DNA of 35,652 nt, taken from the NCBI GenBank assembly GCA_903823665.1, contig CAIJTR010000055.1, forward strand, positions 1-35,652. Reading direction: 5' to 3'. Below the pieces are notes generated by a model that was given only the letters and a program-made list of their open reading frames with translations, ran no database searches and was not told the origin of the DNA. Position 1 is the first letter of the stretch. Each line of letters starts with the position of its first letter. The position numbers and the translations under genes are program-made. This DNA is from an uncultured Rhodospirillales bacterium. GTDB lineage: Bacteria > Pseudomonadota > Alphaproteobacteria > Acetobacterales > Acetobacteraceae. Shown here piece by piece: positions 9,628 to 18,574 of the stretch.

Positions 9628-11553
9628 ATGCTTCTCGCAATCGCCGTCATGGCACCGCTGTTTGGCTCAATCTTCGCCCTCTTCATCGGCCGTATCCTGG
9701 GTGACCGCACCGCGCAGGCGGCGACCATCGCGTGCATGGTGCTCGCTGCTATCTGCGGCATGACGTCTTTCGTCGAACTCATCTATGGCGGTGCCGCGCC
9801 GGGCGTGGTCTCGCTCGGCAGCTGGGTTTCCGCAAGCGACTTCCATGTCGATTGGGCGCTGCGCTTCGATGCGCTGTCGGTCTCGATGGTGGCGATGGTC
9901 ACCTGTGTGGCCAGCCTCATTCACATCTACAGCGTCGGCTATATGAGCCACGACAAAACGATCTGGCGTTTCTTCAGCTATCTGTCGCTGTTCACCTTCG
10001 CCATGCTCATGTTGGTCACCGCCGACAACCTGCTCCAGCTGTTTTTCGGCTGGGAAGGCGTGGGCCTCGCCTCTTATCTGCTCATCGGCTACTGGTATGA
10101 TCGCCCATCCGCATGTGTTGCGGCAATGAAGGCGTTTATCGTCAACCGCGTCGGTGACCTGTTTTTCGCAGTTGGCATCGCTCTCGTGTTCGTCACCTTC
10201 GGTAGCATCGAATTCACCGATATTTTCGCCGCCATCCAGCGCCACCAGAGCGACATGTATCACGTCCTTGGTGCCGATTTCCGCGTCTATGAAGTGATCG
10301 GCGTGCTGCTCTTTCTGGGCGCGATGGGCAAGTCCGCACAGCTCGGCCTGCACGTCTGGCTCCCCGACGCGATGGAGGGGCCGACGCCTGTGTCGGCGCT
10401 TATTCACGCTGCAACCATGGTCACCGCCGGCGTGTTCCTGATGTCGCGCATGTCGCCGCTGATGGATTACGCGCCGGGCGCCTTGGGCTTCGTCACCGTC
10501 GTCGGTGGCTCCACGGCGCTATTCGCGGCAACCGTCGCCTGCACACAGAACGACATCAAACGCGTTATCGCCTATTCCACCTGCTCACAACTCGGCTACA
10601 TGTTCGTGGCAGCTGGTGTCGGTGCCTATCAGGCCTCGATGTTCCATCTACTAACGCATGCCTTCTTCAAGGCGCTGCTGTTTCTGGGCGCAGGCTCCGT
10701 CATCCACGCCATGAGCGATGAGCAGGACATGCGCCGCATGGGCGGCATCTGGAAGCTCATCCCGATCACCTACGTCATGTTCTGGATCGGCAATCTCGCA
10801 CTCGCTGGTGTCCCACCCTTCGCCGGGTTCTACTCCAAGGACGCCATTCTCGAAGCCGCCTGGGCCAGCCACTCGCTGTCCGGCCATTACGGCTTCTGGT
10901 GCGGCCTGATCGCAGCGTTCCTTACCGCGTTCTACTCCTGGCGCCTGATGATCATGACCTTCCACGGCGCACCTCGTGCCGACCGCAACACGATGGAGCA
11001 TGTCCATGAGAGCCCGTGGGTGATGGTGGTACCGCTGCTGCTGCTCTCGGTCGGGGCCGTGTTCACCGGTTACGCCTTCCATGAGCAAATTCTTGGTGCC
11101 GATTGGCGCGAATATTGGGGAACAGCCATTCAAATCGCGCCGACCAATCACGTCCTGCTGCGCATGGAGGAAGTCTCGTCGCTCGTCACCTTTGCACCGA
11201 CCGTGCTGGGTCTGGCTGGTATCGCGCTGGCCTATGTGTTCTACATGTTCAAGCCTGAAATCCCCGTGATGATCGCGGAGAAGTTTGGCCCGATTTACCG
11301 CTTTTCCTACAACAAATGGTATTTCGACGAGCTCTATGCCGCCATCTTCGTTCGTCCCACACTCTGGCTTGCGAAGGCGCTGTGGCAGGTTGACGCTGAC
11401 ATCGTGGACGGCATGCCGAATGGTGTGGCGGCGCTGACCACCAGCGGTGCGCAGCAGATCATCAAGATTCAGACCGGCTCGATTGCTACCTACGCCTTCG
11501 TCATGCTCATCGGGGTCGTAGGCCTCGTCGGCAGCTTCCTGATTTTCCGGTGA
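9628..11553 (+). CDS. nuoL: NADH-quinone oxidoreductase subunit L
   Basis: This is the distal Mrp-antiporter-like proton-pumping subunit, whose long lateral helix runs along the membrane arm. At 641 residues it is within the normal range. The key glutamate of the first channel half is E143 in FFGWEGVGLASYLLIGYW. The central HVWLPDAMEGPTPVSALIHA segment is conserved. The C-terminal part (about 540-641) contains the expected amphipathic and final anchoring helices. It is followed by nuoM after 4 bases. Confidence 0.97.
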   Translation: MLLAIAVMAPLFGSIFALFIGRILGDRTAQAATIACMVLAAICGMTSFVELIYGGAAPGVVSLGSWVSASDFHVDWALRFDALSVSMVAMVTCVASLIHIYSVGYMSHDKTIWRFFSYLSLFTFAMLMLVTADNLLQLFFGWEGVGLASYLLIGYWYDRPSACVAAMKAFIVNRVGDLFFAVGIALVFVTFGSIEFTDIFAAIQRHQSDMYHVLGADFRVYEVIGVLLFLGAMGKSAQLGLHVWLPDAMEGPTPVSALIHAATMVTAGVFLMSRMSPLMDYAPGALGFVTVVGGSTALFAATVACTQNDIKRVIAYSTCSQLGYMFVAAGVGAYQASMFHLLTHAFFKALLFLGAGSVIHAMSDEQDMRRMGGIWKLIPITYVMFWIGNLALAGVPPFAGFYSKDAILEAAWASHSLSGHYGFWCGLIAAFLTAFYSWRLMIMTFHGAPRADRNTMEHVHESPWVMVVPLLLLSVGAVFTGYAFHEQILGADWREYWGTAIQIAPTNHVLLRMEEVSSLVTFAPTVLGLAGIALAYVFYMFKPEIPVMIAEKFGPIYRFSYNKWYFDELYAAIFVRPTLWLAKALWQVDADIVDGMPNGVAALTTSGAQQIIKIQTGSIATYAFVMLIGVVGLVGSFLIFR

Positions 11554-11557
11554 TAGT

Positions 11558-13078
11558 ATGAGCCAAGTGGACTTCCCCATTCTATCGCTGCTCACCTTCT
11601 TGCCGCTGGTGGGTGTTGCGGTCATCCTTTCCGTGCGGGGAGAGGATGCGGTTGTCGCCTCGAACGCACGCTGGGCCGCGTTGTGGACGTCGATGATCAT
11701 CTTCCTCATCTCGCTGCTGCTGTGGGTCAAGTTCGACCAATCCAACCCGGGCTTTCAGTTCATCGAAACCGCGGAATGGCTGCCGCAGGTGGGCCTCACC
11801 TACAAAATGGGCGTGGACGGGATTTCCGTGCTGTTCGTTATGCTCTCTACCGCCCTCGTGCCGATCTGCATTTTGGCCAGCTGGGAAAGCATCACCGTTC
11901 GCGTGCGTGAATACATGATCGCCTTCCTGGTTCTCGAAACGATGATGGTCGGCATGTTTTCCGCCCTCGACTTCATGGTGTTCTACATCTTCTTTGAGGG
12001 TGTACTGATCCCGATGTATCTCATCATCGGGATCTGGGGTGGCCCACGCCGGGTTTACGCGGCGCTCAAGTTCTTCCTCTACACGCTGGCCGGCTCGCTG
12101 CTGATGCTGATCGCGCTGCTGGCGATGTGGGACAAGGCGGGCACGACCGATATCGTCACGCTGATGCACACGACGTTCTCACCGCAGGTACAGACCTGGT
12201 TGTTCCTCGCTTTTTTCGCCTCGTTCGCGGTGAAGGTGCCGATGTGGCCACTGCACACCTGGCTGCCGGATGCGCACGTTGAAGCGCCAACCGGCGGTTC
12301 CGTCATTCTGGCGGGCGTGCTGCTGAAGATGGGGGCTTATGGCTTCCTGCGGTTTTCGGTCCCTATGCTGCCTGATGCGTCCGCGAAGTTCGCACCTTTC
12401 ATCTACGCGCTGTCCATAGTCGCAGTGATCTACACAGCACTTGTGGCGCTGGCGCAGACGGACATGAAGAAGCTGATCGCCTATTCCTCAGTCGCGCACA
12501 TGGGCGTGGTGACCATCGGCATCTTCACTTTTAACGCACAGGGCATTTCCGGCGCATTGTTCCAGATGCTGTCGCACGGCGTCGTTGCAGGCTCGCTCTT
12601 TCTCTGCGTCGGCGTGGTCTATGATCGCATCCACACCCGCGAAATCGCCCGCTACGGTGGTCTGGCCGACCGTATGCCGGCCTACGCGCTGGCGTTCATG
12701 CTGTTCATGATGGCGAGCGTCGGCTTACCCGGCACGGCTGGGTTTGCCGGTGAGTTTTTGGTTCTCGTTGGTGCATTCAAGGTTAGCTTCTGGCTCGCCC
12801 TGTTGGGCAGCGCCGGCATGATTCTTGGGGCCATCTATATGCTCTACCTTTATCGCCGCATCATCTTCGGCTCGATCACTCGGGCTGATCTGCGGGGCAT
12901 TCTTGATCTGTCGCCACGTGAGATTGCCATTTTCGCCCCGCTTGCAGTGGTAACCCTCTGGATGGGCGTCTACCCCTCCAGCTTCACCAACTTCTTTGAG
13001 GCCTCCGTGGCGGCGATGGTGGAGCATCATCAGGCGGCCCTTGCTGTTACCTCCAAATTGGCCGGTGTGATCCGATGA
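11558..13078 (+). CDS. nuoM: NADH-quinone oxidoreductase subunit M
   Basis: This is the middle antiporter-like proton-pumping subunit, 506 residues. The channel glutamate corresponding to E. coli E144 is E147 in IFFEGVLIPMYL. The conserved PMWPLHTWLPDAHVEAPTGGSV stretch carries the second-half channel residues. About 14 hydrophobic helices are apparent. The stop overlaps the nuoN ATG by four bases (ATGA). Confidence 0.97.
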   Translation: MSQVDFPILSLLTFLPLVGVAVILSVRGEDAVVASNARWAALWTSMIIFLISLLLWVKFDQSNPGFQFIETAEWLPQVGLTYKMGVDGISVLFVMLSTALVPICILASWESITVRVREYMIAFLVLETMMVGMFSALDFMVFYIFFEGVLIPMYLIIGIWGGPRRVYAALKFFLYTLAGSLLMLIALLAMWDKAGTTDIVTLMHTTFSPQVQTWLFLAFFASFAVKVPMWPLHTWLPDAHVEAPTGGSVILAGVLLKMGAYGFLRFSVPMLPDASAKFAPFIYALSIVAVIYTALVALAQTDMKKLIAYSSVAHMGVVTIGIFTFNAQGISGALFQMLSHGVVAGSLFLCVGVVYDRIHTREIARYGGLADRMPAYALAFMLFMMASVGLPGTAGFAGEFLVLVGAFKVSFWLALLGSAGMILGAIYMLYLYRRIIFGSITRADLRGILDLSPREIAIFAPLAVVTLWMGVYPSSFTNFFEASVAAMVEHHQAALAVTSKLAGVIR

Positions 13079-14502
13079 TGAACTGGACCATTGCGATCCC
13101 GGAGATCGTGCTGTCATGTCTTGGCATGGTCATTCTGATAATTGGCGTACTGCACAAAAAGAGTAATGCCTTTCATCTGTGTTCGATGCTCACGATTGGT
13201 GCCGCCATCATCACCATGCTGCTTGTCGTCGCGGGCAGCTCGGGCGTTGGCTATAGTGGTTTGTTTGTGGAGGACAGCTTTGCAGTGTTCTCCAAGCTGG
13301 TGATTTTGCTCGGGTCCCTGCTCGGCGTCATCGTCTCGCTCGATTACAACACCGAAGAAAACCTGCAGCGGTTCGAATTCCCGGTGCTCATGCTCTACGC
13401 CACCGTCGGCATGATGATCATGGTGTCGTCCACCAATATGATGTCGCTCTATATGGGCGTGGAACTTATGTCGCTGGCGATCTACGTGCTCGCAGCGTTT
13501 GCGCGGGATGATCTGCGCAGCTCCGAAGCGGGCCTTAAATACTTCGTGCTCGGTGCTCTCGCATCTGGCCTGCTGCTCTACGGCATCTCACTGATCTACG
13601 GCTTCTCAGGTACCATGTCGTTTGACAGGCTGGCGAGCGAATTGACCAGCCTTGGCAACACATCACCCGGCCTCATCGTCGGCATCGTGTTCCTCGTCAC
13701 AGGCCTCGCCTTCAAAATCTCAGCCGTGCCGTTCCACATGTGGACGCCGGATGTCTACGAAGGCGCACCCACTCCGGTCACGTCGTTCATGGCAACGGCC
13801 CCGAAGGTCGCCGCTATCGTGCTGTTCGTGCGCGTGATGATCACGCCGTTCGGCCATCTGCTCGCCCAATGGCAGCAGTTGATCGTGCTGATCTCGCTGG
13901 CCTCGATGATCCTCAGCGCGTTCTCGTCCATCGGACAGAGCAACATCAAGCGACTGATGGCATATTCGTCCATTGGCCATGTTGGCTATATTTTGGTCGG
14001 CCTCGCAGCCGGAACCGAGATCGGTGTGCGCGGTGTACTGATTTATCTGGTCAGCTACGTGTTCACCATCTCCGGCATGTTCGCCTGCATCATCGGCATG
14101 CGCCGCCGTGGTCGCTCGGTGGAGAAGATTGCCGATCTTGGCGGCTTGTCCAAAACTGATCCAGGTATGGCCGCCTCGCTCAGCATCTTCCTGTTCTCGA
14201 CGGCAGGTATCCCGCCATTCGCGGGCTTCCTTGGCAAATACTTCATCTTTGGCGCGGCTGTGAACGCCGGGCTGTGGACATTGGCCGTGATCGGCATTCT
14301 CACCAGTGCTGTCAGTGCGTTCTACTATCTGCGCATCGTCAAGGTGATGTATTTCGACCAGCAGGAAGCACCGTTTGACGCCCGTCCCCCGGCCCTCACG
14401 CTGGTAGCAGGCATCTCGGCAGCGTTCACCACGCTGTTCATCATTTTCCCAGCCCCCATCGTGGCTGCGGCATCGAGCGCTGCAAAGGTGATCTTCGGGT
14501 GA
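13075..14502 (+). CDS. nuoN: NADH-quinone oxidoreductase subunit N
   Basis: This is the third antiporter-like proton-pumping subunit, 475 residues. MSLYMGVELMSLAIYVLAAF holds the first-half glutamate, and FHMWTPDVYEGAPTPVTSF the second-half motif. It is the last nuo gene. Two ATG codons stand in tandem at 13075 and 13078, and the first overlaps the nuoM stop. The stop is embedded in the GTG of birA, so the transcription unit probably continues. Confidence 0.97.
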   Translation: MMNWTIAIPEIVLSCLGMVILIIGVLHKKSNAFHLCSMLTIGAAIITMLLVVAGSSGVGYSGLFVEDSFAVFSKLVILLGSLLGVIVSLDYNTEENLQRFEFPVLMLYATVGMMIMVSSTNMMSLYMGVELMSLAIYVLAAFARDDLRSSEAGLKYFVLGALASGLLLYGISLIYGFSGTMSFDRLASELTSLGNTSPGLIVGIVFLVTGLAFKISAVPFHMWTPDVYEGAPTPVTSFMATAPKVAAIVLFVRVMITPFGHLLAQWQQLIVLISLASMILSAFSSIGQSNIKRLMAYSSIGHVGYILVGLAAGTEIGVRGVLIYLVSYVFTISGMFACIIGMRRRGRSVEKIADLGGLSKTDPGMAASLSIFLFSTAGIPPFAGFLGKYFIFGAAVNAGLWTLAVIGILTSAVSAFYYLRIVKVMYFDQQEAPFDARPPALTLVAGISAAFTTLFIIFPAPIVAAASSAAKVIFG

Positions 14503-15221
14503 CATCAGGCTGGCGGCTGCGTGAGTTTGACAGCCTGCCATCCACCTCCGATCTCTGCCGCGAGCTTGCTGTGGCCGGGGAGTCGGATGGCTTGGCTGTG
14601 CGCGCCGACTTACAGACCGCGGGCCGTGGTAGCCGGGGCCGTGAATGGCTGTCCGAGCCCGGCAACCTCGCATTGTCGATGCTGCTGCGTCCGAGCACAC
14701 CCGTACACGAGGCTGGCCTCTGGGCGCTGCTCGCCGGTGTCGCTGCGGCGGAGGCGCTTGACAGTCCCGGCATCGCGCTGAAATGGCCTAATGACATTCT
14801 GCTGCACGGGGCCAAACTCGGCGGGATTCTTGTCGAAACCTCCGACAACGGCGAAGGCCTCCTGCAATGGCTGGTCATCGGCATCGGCATCAATCTCGCC
14901 GTCGCCCCCCGCATCGTCGGCCGCAGCATCACCGCATTGGGAAACAGAAGTGCCCCCGACTTGGCCGCCCGCATCATGGAGCGTGTTTCGCACTGGCGCG
15001 CCATTCAGTGCGGTCAAGGCTGGGCCCCCATCCGCTGCGCATGGCTCGATCACGCATTGCCGCCGGGGCAGGCGATGACGGTCAAGCAGGGCGGCACCGT
15101 TATCGAGGGAACCTTTGCAGGCCTTGCCGACAATGGCAGCCTATTACTCAACCGCGCGGGCTTTTCGCAAGCCTTCAGTTCGGGTGAAGTCTGGCTGGTG
15201 AAGGAACGTGCTCCATGCTGA
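14499..15221 (+). CDS. birA: Biotin--[acetyl-CoA-carboxylase] ligase, without DNA-binding domain
   Basis: This ligase attaches biotin to carrier proteins such as AccB through a biotinyl-AMP intermediate. The 240-residue protein has the biotin/adenylate loop GRGSRGREW (42-50), the KWPNDI motif (95-100), GGILVE and GIGINL. It lacks the N-terminal helix-turn-helix of E. coli BirA, so it should be an enzyme only and not a repressor. The second glycine-loop position is Ser where E. coli has Arg. The start is GTG 14499 overlapping the nuoN stop (GTGA). It overlaps coaX by 7 bases. Confidence 0.93.
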   Translation: MTSGWRLREFDSLPSTSDLCRELAVAGESDGLAVRADLQTAGRGSRGREWLSEPGNLALSMLLRPSTPVHEAGLWALLAGVAAAEALDSPGIALKWPNDILLHGAKLGGILVETSDNGEGLLQWLVIGIGINLAVAPRIVGRSITALGNRSAPDLAARIMERVSHWRAIQCGQGWAPIRCAWLDHALPPGQAMTVKQGGTVIEGTFAGLADNGSLLLNRAGFSQAFSSGEVWLVKERAPC

Positions 15222-16024
15222 TGGTGGTTGATGCCGGCAATACCAACATCGTTTTCGCCGTCCATGACGGCCAGGAGTGGGTCGGTCGCTGGCGCGTCGC
15301 CACCGATGATCAGCGTACGTCCGATGAATACGCCGTCTGGCTGCTCAGCTTGTTCAACCTTACTGGCCTGAAGCGCGAGCAGATCAACCGCGCCGTCATC
15401 GGCACCGTCGTGCCCGCCGCCCTCTACCATTTGCGCCGCCTTTGCCGGGACTGGTTCGAGGTCGAGCCCCTCGTCGCCCGCGCGCGGCTGGATTGGGGCT
15501 TCGACATCCGCATCGACAATCCCGACGAAGTCGGTGCCGACCGTCTGCTCAACGCCCTCGCAGCCCATCAGGATTACGGCGGCCCACTCGTCGTCGTGGA
15601 TTTCGGCACCGCCACCACGTTCGATATCGTGGACAAGGATGGTGCCTATCTCGGCGGCATCATCGCCCCCGGCATCAACCTCTCCATTGAGGCGCTGCAC
15701 AAGGCCGCTGCCCGGCTGCCCCGCATCGGCATCGGCCGGCCGCAATCGGTCATTGGCCGCTCGACGGTTCCCGCTATGCAATCCGGTATCTACTGGGGCT
15801 ATGTCGGCCTGATCGAGGGGCTGGTGGCGCGCATCCAGGCAGAGTATGGAGATCCCCTTAAGGTGATTGCGACGGGTGGGCTGGCACCGCTGCTGGCAGA
15901 AGGCACCACGGTGATCGAGCGGATTGCTCCCGATCTTACATTGGATGGCCTTCGCCTGTTGGCGTTGCGCAATCCCGTCCCCACATTAAACAAAGAACGT
16001 GGGCGTTTGGCCGAAAGCGACTGA
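15215..16024 (+). CDS. coaX: Type III pantothenate kinase
   Basis: This enzyme phosphorylates pantothenate, the first step of CoA synthesis; the type III family needs a monovalent cation. The ASKHA-fold motifs are present: MVVDAGNTN at the N-terminus (P-loop-like, D6), GADR at 107-110 and DFGTATTFD at 129-137. The 269-residue length is normal. The start at ATG 15215 has gaagga upstream; an in-frame ATG at 15221 is an alternative. The frequent neighbour order birA-coaX-rnj supports the call. Confidence 0.94.
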   Translation: MLMVVDAGNTNIVFAVHDGQEWVGRWRVATDDQRTSDEYAVWLLSLFNLTGLKREQINRAVIGTVVPAALYHLRRLCRDWFEVEPLVARARLDWGFDIRIDNPDEVGADRLLNALAAHQDYGGPLVVVDFGTATTFDIVDKDGAYLGGIIAPGINLSIEALHKAAARLPRIGIGRPQSVIGRSTVPAMQSGIYWGYVGLIEGLVARIQAEYGDPLKVIATGGLAPLLAEGTTVIERIAPDLTLDGLRLLALRNPVPTLNKERGRLAESD

Positions 16025-16106
16025 CTTGGCGCTGTGGCTGATGTCTGAGACCGGAATATGACTGTAATCTGCGGCCGCTATCCGCGCGCCGAATGTGTGA
16101 AAGTAA

Positions 16107-17756
16107 ATGATGAACGCGATCAACGGTGATCTGTCGTTCCTGCCATTGGGCGGGACCGGCGAGATCGGCATGAATCTCAACCTGTACCGCTCTGGCGGAC
16201 AATACCTCGCCGTGGATTGCGGCATCGGCTTCGGCGGCTCGGAGCATCCCGAGGTTGAAGTCATGATGCCCGACCCGGCCTTTATCGCCGAACGGCGCGA
16301 ACGACTGGCCGGTTTGGTGATAACCCACGCGCACGAGGACCACATCGGTGCCGTGGCGCATCTGTGGCGCTCGCTACGTTGCCCCGTCTATGCGACGCCC
16401 TTCGGCGCTTCAGTTCTGCGTCGCAAACTTGGTGAAGTCGGGCTGGTCAACGACGTGCGCATCCATATCATCAAGCCGTCAGCGCATTTCGAGGTAGGGC
16501 CGTTCAAGCTCCAGTTCCTTAACATGGCGCACTCCATCCCTGAGAGTCAGGCGCTGGTCATCCGCACACAGGCGGGGATCGTGCTGCACACCGGGGACTG
16601 GAAGTTTGACCCCGAACCGCTGGTCGGCCCGCGCTGTGACGAAGCGGCACTGAAGGCGCTGGGCGACGAGGGGGTACTCGCCATGGTGTGTGACAGCACC
16701 AACGCGATGGTCGAAGGCGAATCGGGCTCTGAGGGCGACGTTCGCCGCAGCCTCTCCGATCTGATCCAGGGCCTGCGTGGCCGTGTCGCCGTCACCTGCT
16801 TCGCCTCCAATGTCGCCCGATTCGAGAGCATCGCGCTTGCCGCACGTGACGCGGGTCGCACCGTGGCGCTTATCGGCCGTAGTCTGCGCAATATCGACGC
16901 GTCGGCCCGCGAATGCGGCTACCTCAAAGGCATTCCACCGTTTGCCAGCGAGGATGACGCGCAGGACATTCCGGACGACAATCTGCTGATGATCGTCACT
17001 GGCAGCCAGGGTGAGCCGCGCTCAGCACTCTCTCGCATCGCTGCCGATCAGCACCCCCGCATCGAATTGGGGGAGGGTGATACTGTCATCTTCTCCAGTC
17101 GCATGATCCCCGGCAATGAGCGGGCCATCGGCACCGTGCAGGACAATCTGGTCCGCCGCGGCGTCAAGCTGATCACCGACAAGGACCATCTTACCCACGT
17201 TTCCGGCCACCCTGCGCGCGAGGAGCTGAAGCGGCTCTATTCCCTGGTGCGTCCAAAATACTCGGTACCCGTGCACGGCGAGTGGCGGCATCTCTCCGCT
17301 CACGCAGCGCTTGCGCAGGATCTTCAGGTAAAACCAATCCTGCTCGAAGATGGCGATATCCTCAGCCTTTATCCCGGCTTGCCTGAGGTGGTCGATTCCG
17401 CCCCGGTCGGCAAACTTGTGCTCGACGGCACGCGCCTCGTACCGCTGCAGGGTGGCGTTATGGCGTCACGCCGACGCATGCTGTTCAACGGTGTGGTGAT
17501 CGCCTCTGTTGCTGTGGACGCAAAGGGTGATCTGCGTGGTAAGCCTCGCATTTCTGCCCCAGGACTGTTCGACGACGAAGACCCCGAGATTGCCCGAGTG
17601 ATTGGTGAGCTTGCAAGTGCGATGGGCGATTTCCCAGGCCCCATCCGGCGTGATGACGACGCATTGCTCGATGCAACCAAAGCGGCACTTCGCCGTGCAC
17701 TGGGCAAGCGTTTGGCAAAGCGTCCGATGGTTGATGTCCATCTGATGAGGGTGTGA
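16107..17756 (+). CDS. rnj: Ribonuclease J
   Basis: This is a metallo-beta-lactamase/beta-CASP ribonuclease with endo- and 5'-3' exonuclease activity, used in rRNA and mRNA processing. The zinc motif HAHEDH is at 74-79 (ITHAHEDHIGAV), HTGDWKFDP follows, and the beta-CASP part includes HVSGHPAREEL and VPVHGEWRHL. The length of 549 residues is typical. Two ATGs (16107, 16110) are possible starts, and the ribosome-binding site is weak (gtgaaag). The 82 bases between coaX and this gene show no clear terminator. Confidence 0.94.
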   Translation: MMNAINGDLSFLPLGGTGEIGMNLNLYRSGGQYLAVDCGIGFGGSEHPEVEVMMPDPAFIAERRERLAGLVITHAHEDHIGAVAHLWRSLRCPVYATPFGASVLRRKLGEVGLVNDVRIHIIKPSAHFEVGPFKLQFLNMAHSIPESQALVIRTQAGIVLHTGDWKFDPEPLVGPRCDEAALKALGDEGVLAMVCDSTNAMVEGESGSEGDVRRSLSDLIQGLRGRVAVTCFASNVARFESIALAARDAGRTVALIGRSLRNIDASARECGYLKGIPPFASEDDAQDIPDDNLLMIVTGSQGEPRSALSRIAADQHPRIELGEGDTVIFSSRMIPGNERAIGTVQDNLVRRGVKLITDKDHLTHVSGHPAREELKRLYSLVRPKYSVPVHGEWRHLSAHAALAQDLQVKPILLEDGDILSLYPGLPEVVDSAPVGKLVLDGTRLVPLQGGVMASRRRMLFNGVVIASVAVDAKGDLRGKPRISAPGLFDDEDPEIARVIGELASAMGDFPGPIRRDDDALLDATKAALRRALGKRLAKRPMVDVHLMRV

Positions 17757-17757
17757 C

Positions 17758-18030
17758 ATGCTGGCCGGCGTGAACTGGTTTACCGCCGCCGTTCTCTACG
17801 TGATCATCTGGTGGACGGTGCTGTTCGCCGTGCTGCCGGTCGGCACGCGTCCGGTGGCAGAGGCCGATCCGGCCACCGGATGGCGCGGTGCTCCGGCACA
17901 ACCCCGTATCGCTCGCAAGGCGCTCTGGACGACGGTCATCGCCACCACCCTTTGGATTATGTTTCTCGTGATCCAGGCCACGGGATGGATCAGTTTTCGC
18001 GCAGGATTTCTCGCTTCGCCTGATTTTTAG
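17758..18030 (+). CDS. DUF1467 family small membrane protein
   Basis: This is a 90-residue protein of unknown function. It resembles the DUF1467 family that in alphaproteobacteria sits between rnj and proS. Two hydrophobic helices are visible (about 8-28 and 56-78), joined by a proline- and charge-containing loop that begins LPVGTRPVAEADP. The ATG is one base after the rnj stop, so the two are surely cotranscribed. The last codons and the TAG stop lie within a 20-bp palindrome. Confidence 0.85.
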   Translation: MLAGVNWFTAAVLYVIIWWTVLFAVLPVGTRPVAEADPATGWRGAPAQPRIARKALWTTVIATTLWIMFLVIQATGWISFRAGFLASPDF

Positions 18031-18044
18031 GCAATTGCCTAAAA
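18025..18044. promoter_or_regulatory. 20-bp perfect palindrome, candidate repressor operator
   Basis: TTTTAGGCAATTGCCTAAAA reads the same on both strands and contains the DUF1467 stop codon at 18028-18030. A diverged copy of the right half-site, CTGTCTAAAA (8 of 10 matching), lies at 18056-18065, exactly 21 bp or two helical turns downstream. TTGCCT (18035-18040) with TCTAAA (18059-18064) could be a -35/-10 pair, with the palindrome over the -35. The dyad looks like a MarR- or TetR-type operator. The regulator is unknown, and both the operator and promoter roles are inferred. Confidence 0.45.
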
Positions 18045-18098
18045 TTTACTGCGAACTGTCTAAAAATCGTGCAAAACCCGCCTGAGTGCGACATTTTT

Positions 18099-18118
18099 AC
18101 GCATTTTTCATGCGTTTT
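18099..18118 (+). terminator. Weak terminator after rnj-DUF1467
   Basis: ACGCAT (18099-18104) and ATGCGT (18110-18115) form a 6-bp stem with loop TTTTC, followed by TTT. It sits 69 bases after the DUF1467 stop. The stem is short, so termination may be partial. Confidence 0.4.
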
Positions 18119-18151
18119 ATCGTGGACGAGCTTTGCTCGCCGAGCCAATCT

Positions 18152-18248
18152 ACGCATCAGGCAAGGGTTCGTCCCCCTGCTTGGTGCGTGACTGGCGTTT
18201 CCTCCCTAAACTTGGCCCGCGGTGCTCTTCGGCACGCGGGCTATTTTT
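18152..18248 (+). ncRNA. Probable small RNA, suhB/MmgR-like
   Basis: A symmetric hairpin with internal loops spans 18152-18189 (ACGCA...TGCGT outside, GGG-ttcgt-CCC inside). An unpaired TTTCCTCCCT (18198-18207) follows, complementary to purine-rich ribosome-binding sites. ACTTGGCC then leads straight into a strong Rho-independent terminator. The combination TTTCCTCCCT...ACTTGGCC plus terminator recalls the suhB/MmgR (alpha-r8) family of alphaproteobacterial trans-acting small RNAs, as I remember it. The 5' end is a guess and no good promoter directly upstream was found. Confidence 0.55.
18215..18248 (+). terminator. Strong Rho-independent terminator
   Basis: GCCCGC (18215-18220) plus GTGC (18222-18225) pair with GCAC (18232-18235) plus GCGGGC (18236-18241). 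This gives a 10-bp stem with one bulged G and a TCTTCG loop. TATTTTTT follows. It ends the candidate small RNA and shields proS from upstream read-through. Confidence 0.85.
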
Positions 18249-18268
18249 TGTAGCCGCAGCGCCCCATT

Positions 18269-18298
18269 TTGTCACGCGTTTATACTAAAATTTATAGC
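18269..18298 (+). promoter_or_regulatory. Candidate proS promoter
   Basis: TTGTCA (18269-18274) and TATAGC (18293-18298) are separated by 18 bases in a locally AT-rich stretch just after the terminator. Transcription from here would give proS a leader of roughly 270 bases. The match is moderate and untested. Confidence 0.4.
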
Positions 18299-18574
18299 AT
18301 TTCCGGAGTTTTCTTTCGTGTAAGCGTGCCGTGACGCACAATAGTTATCTATATGTCAACTTCTCCTGACGCATGGGCGCGATCTTGCTGCCCGCCAGGC
18401 ATCCGCTTTTATCCGGGTGGTGCGGCCCGTGTTGCATGCACGTTGGCTTGTCGCCCGAAGTCGGATTCGAATCGCCAACTCTTACGCATGATCAATGTGC
18501 CAGATGGTTCCATCAGGCGGGATCGTACTCTAGGGTCCGGCTCCCGTCGCTTGCATGCATTGGATTCCCCGCGA

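Larger units (their letters stand above)
18031..18574 (+). other. 544-base gene-free regulatory island before proS
   Basis: No protein-coding gene is supported here. In order it holds the rest of the palindrome and its half-site copy, a weak hairpin with T-tract (18099-18118), a probable small RNA (about 18152-18248), a promoter-like pair (18269-18298), and a leader running to the proS ATG. In the leader, GTTGGC (18442-18447) pairs with GCCAAC (18474-18479) around an inner CCG-AAGT-CGG hairpin (18455-18464). The proS frame is open back to 18353, but that translation is Cys/Arg-rich and unlike ProS. Confidence 0.6.

Noticed and set aside
18460-18500. tRNA-like stretch with TTCGAAT loop
   Set aside because: The flanking bases do not form a 5-bp T-stem or an acceptor stem on either strand, so it is not a tRNA gene.
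18353-18574. Open 74-codon N-terminal extension of proS
   Set aside because: The translation is Cys/Arg-rich and unlike ProRS, which normally begins near [10 protein letters not shown]. The stretch also holds leader-like stems.
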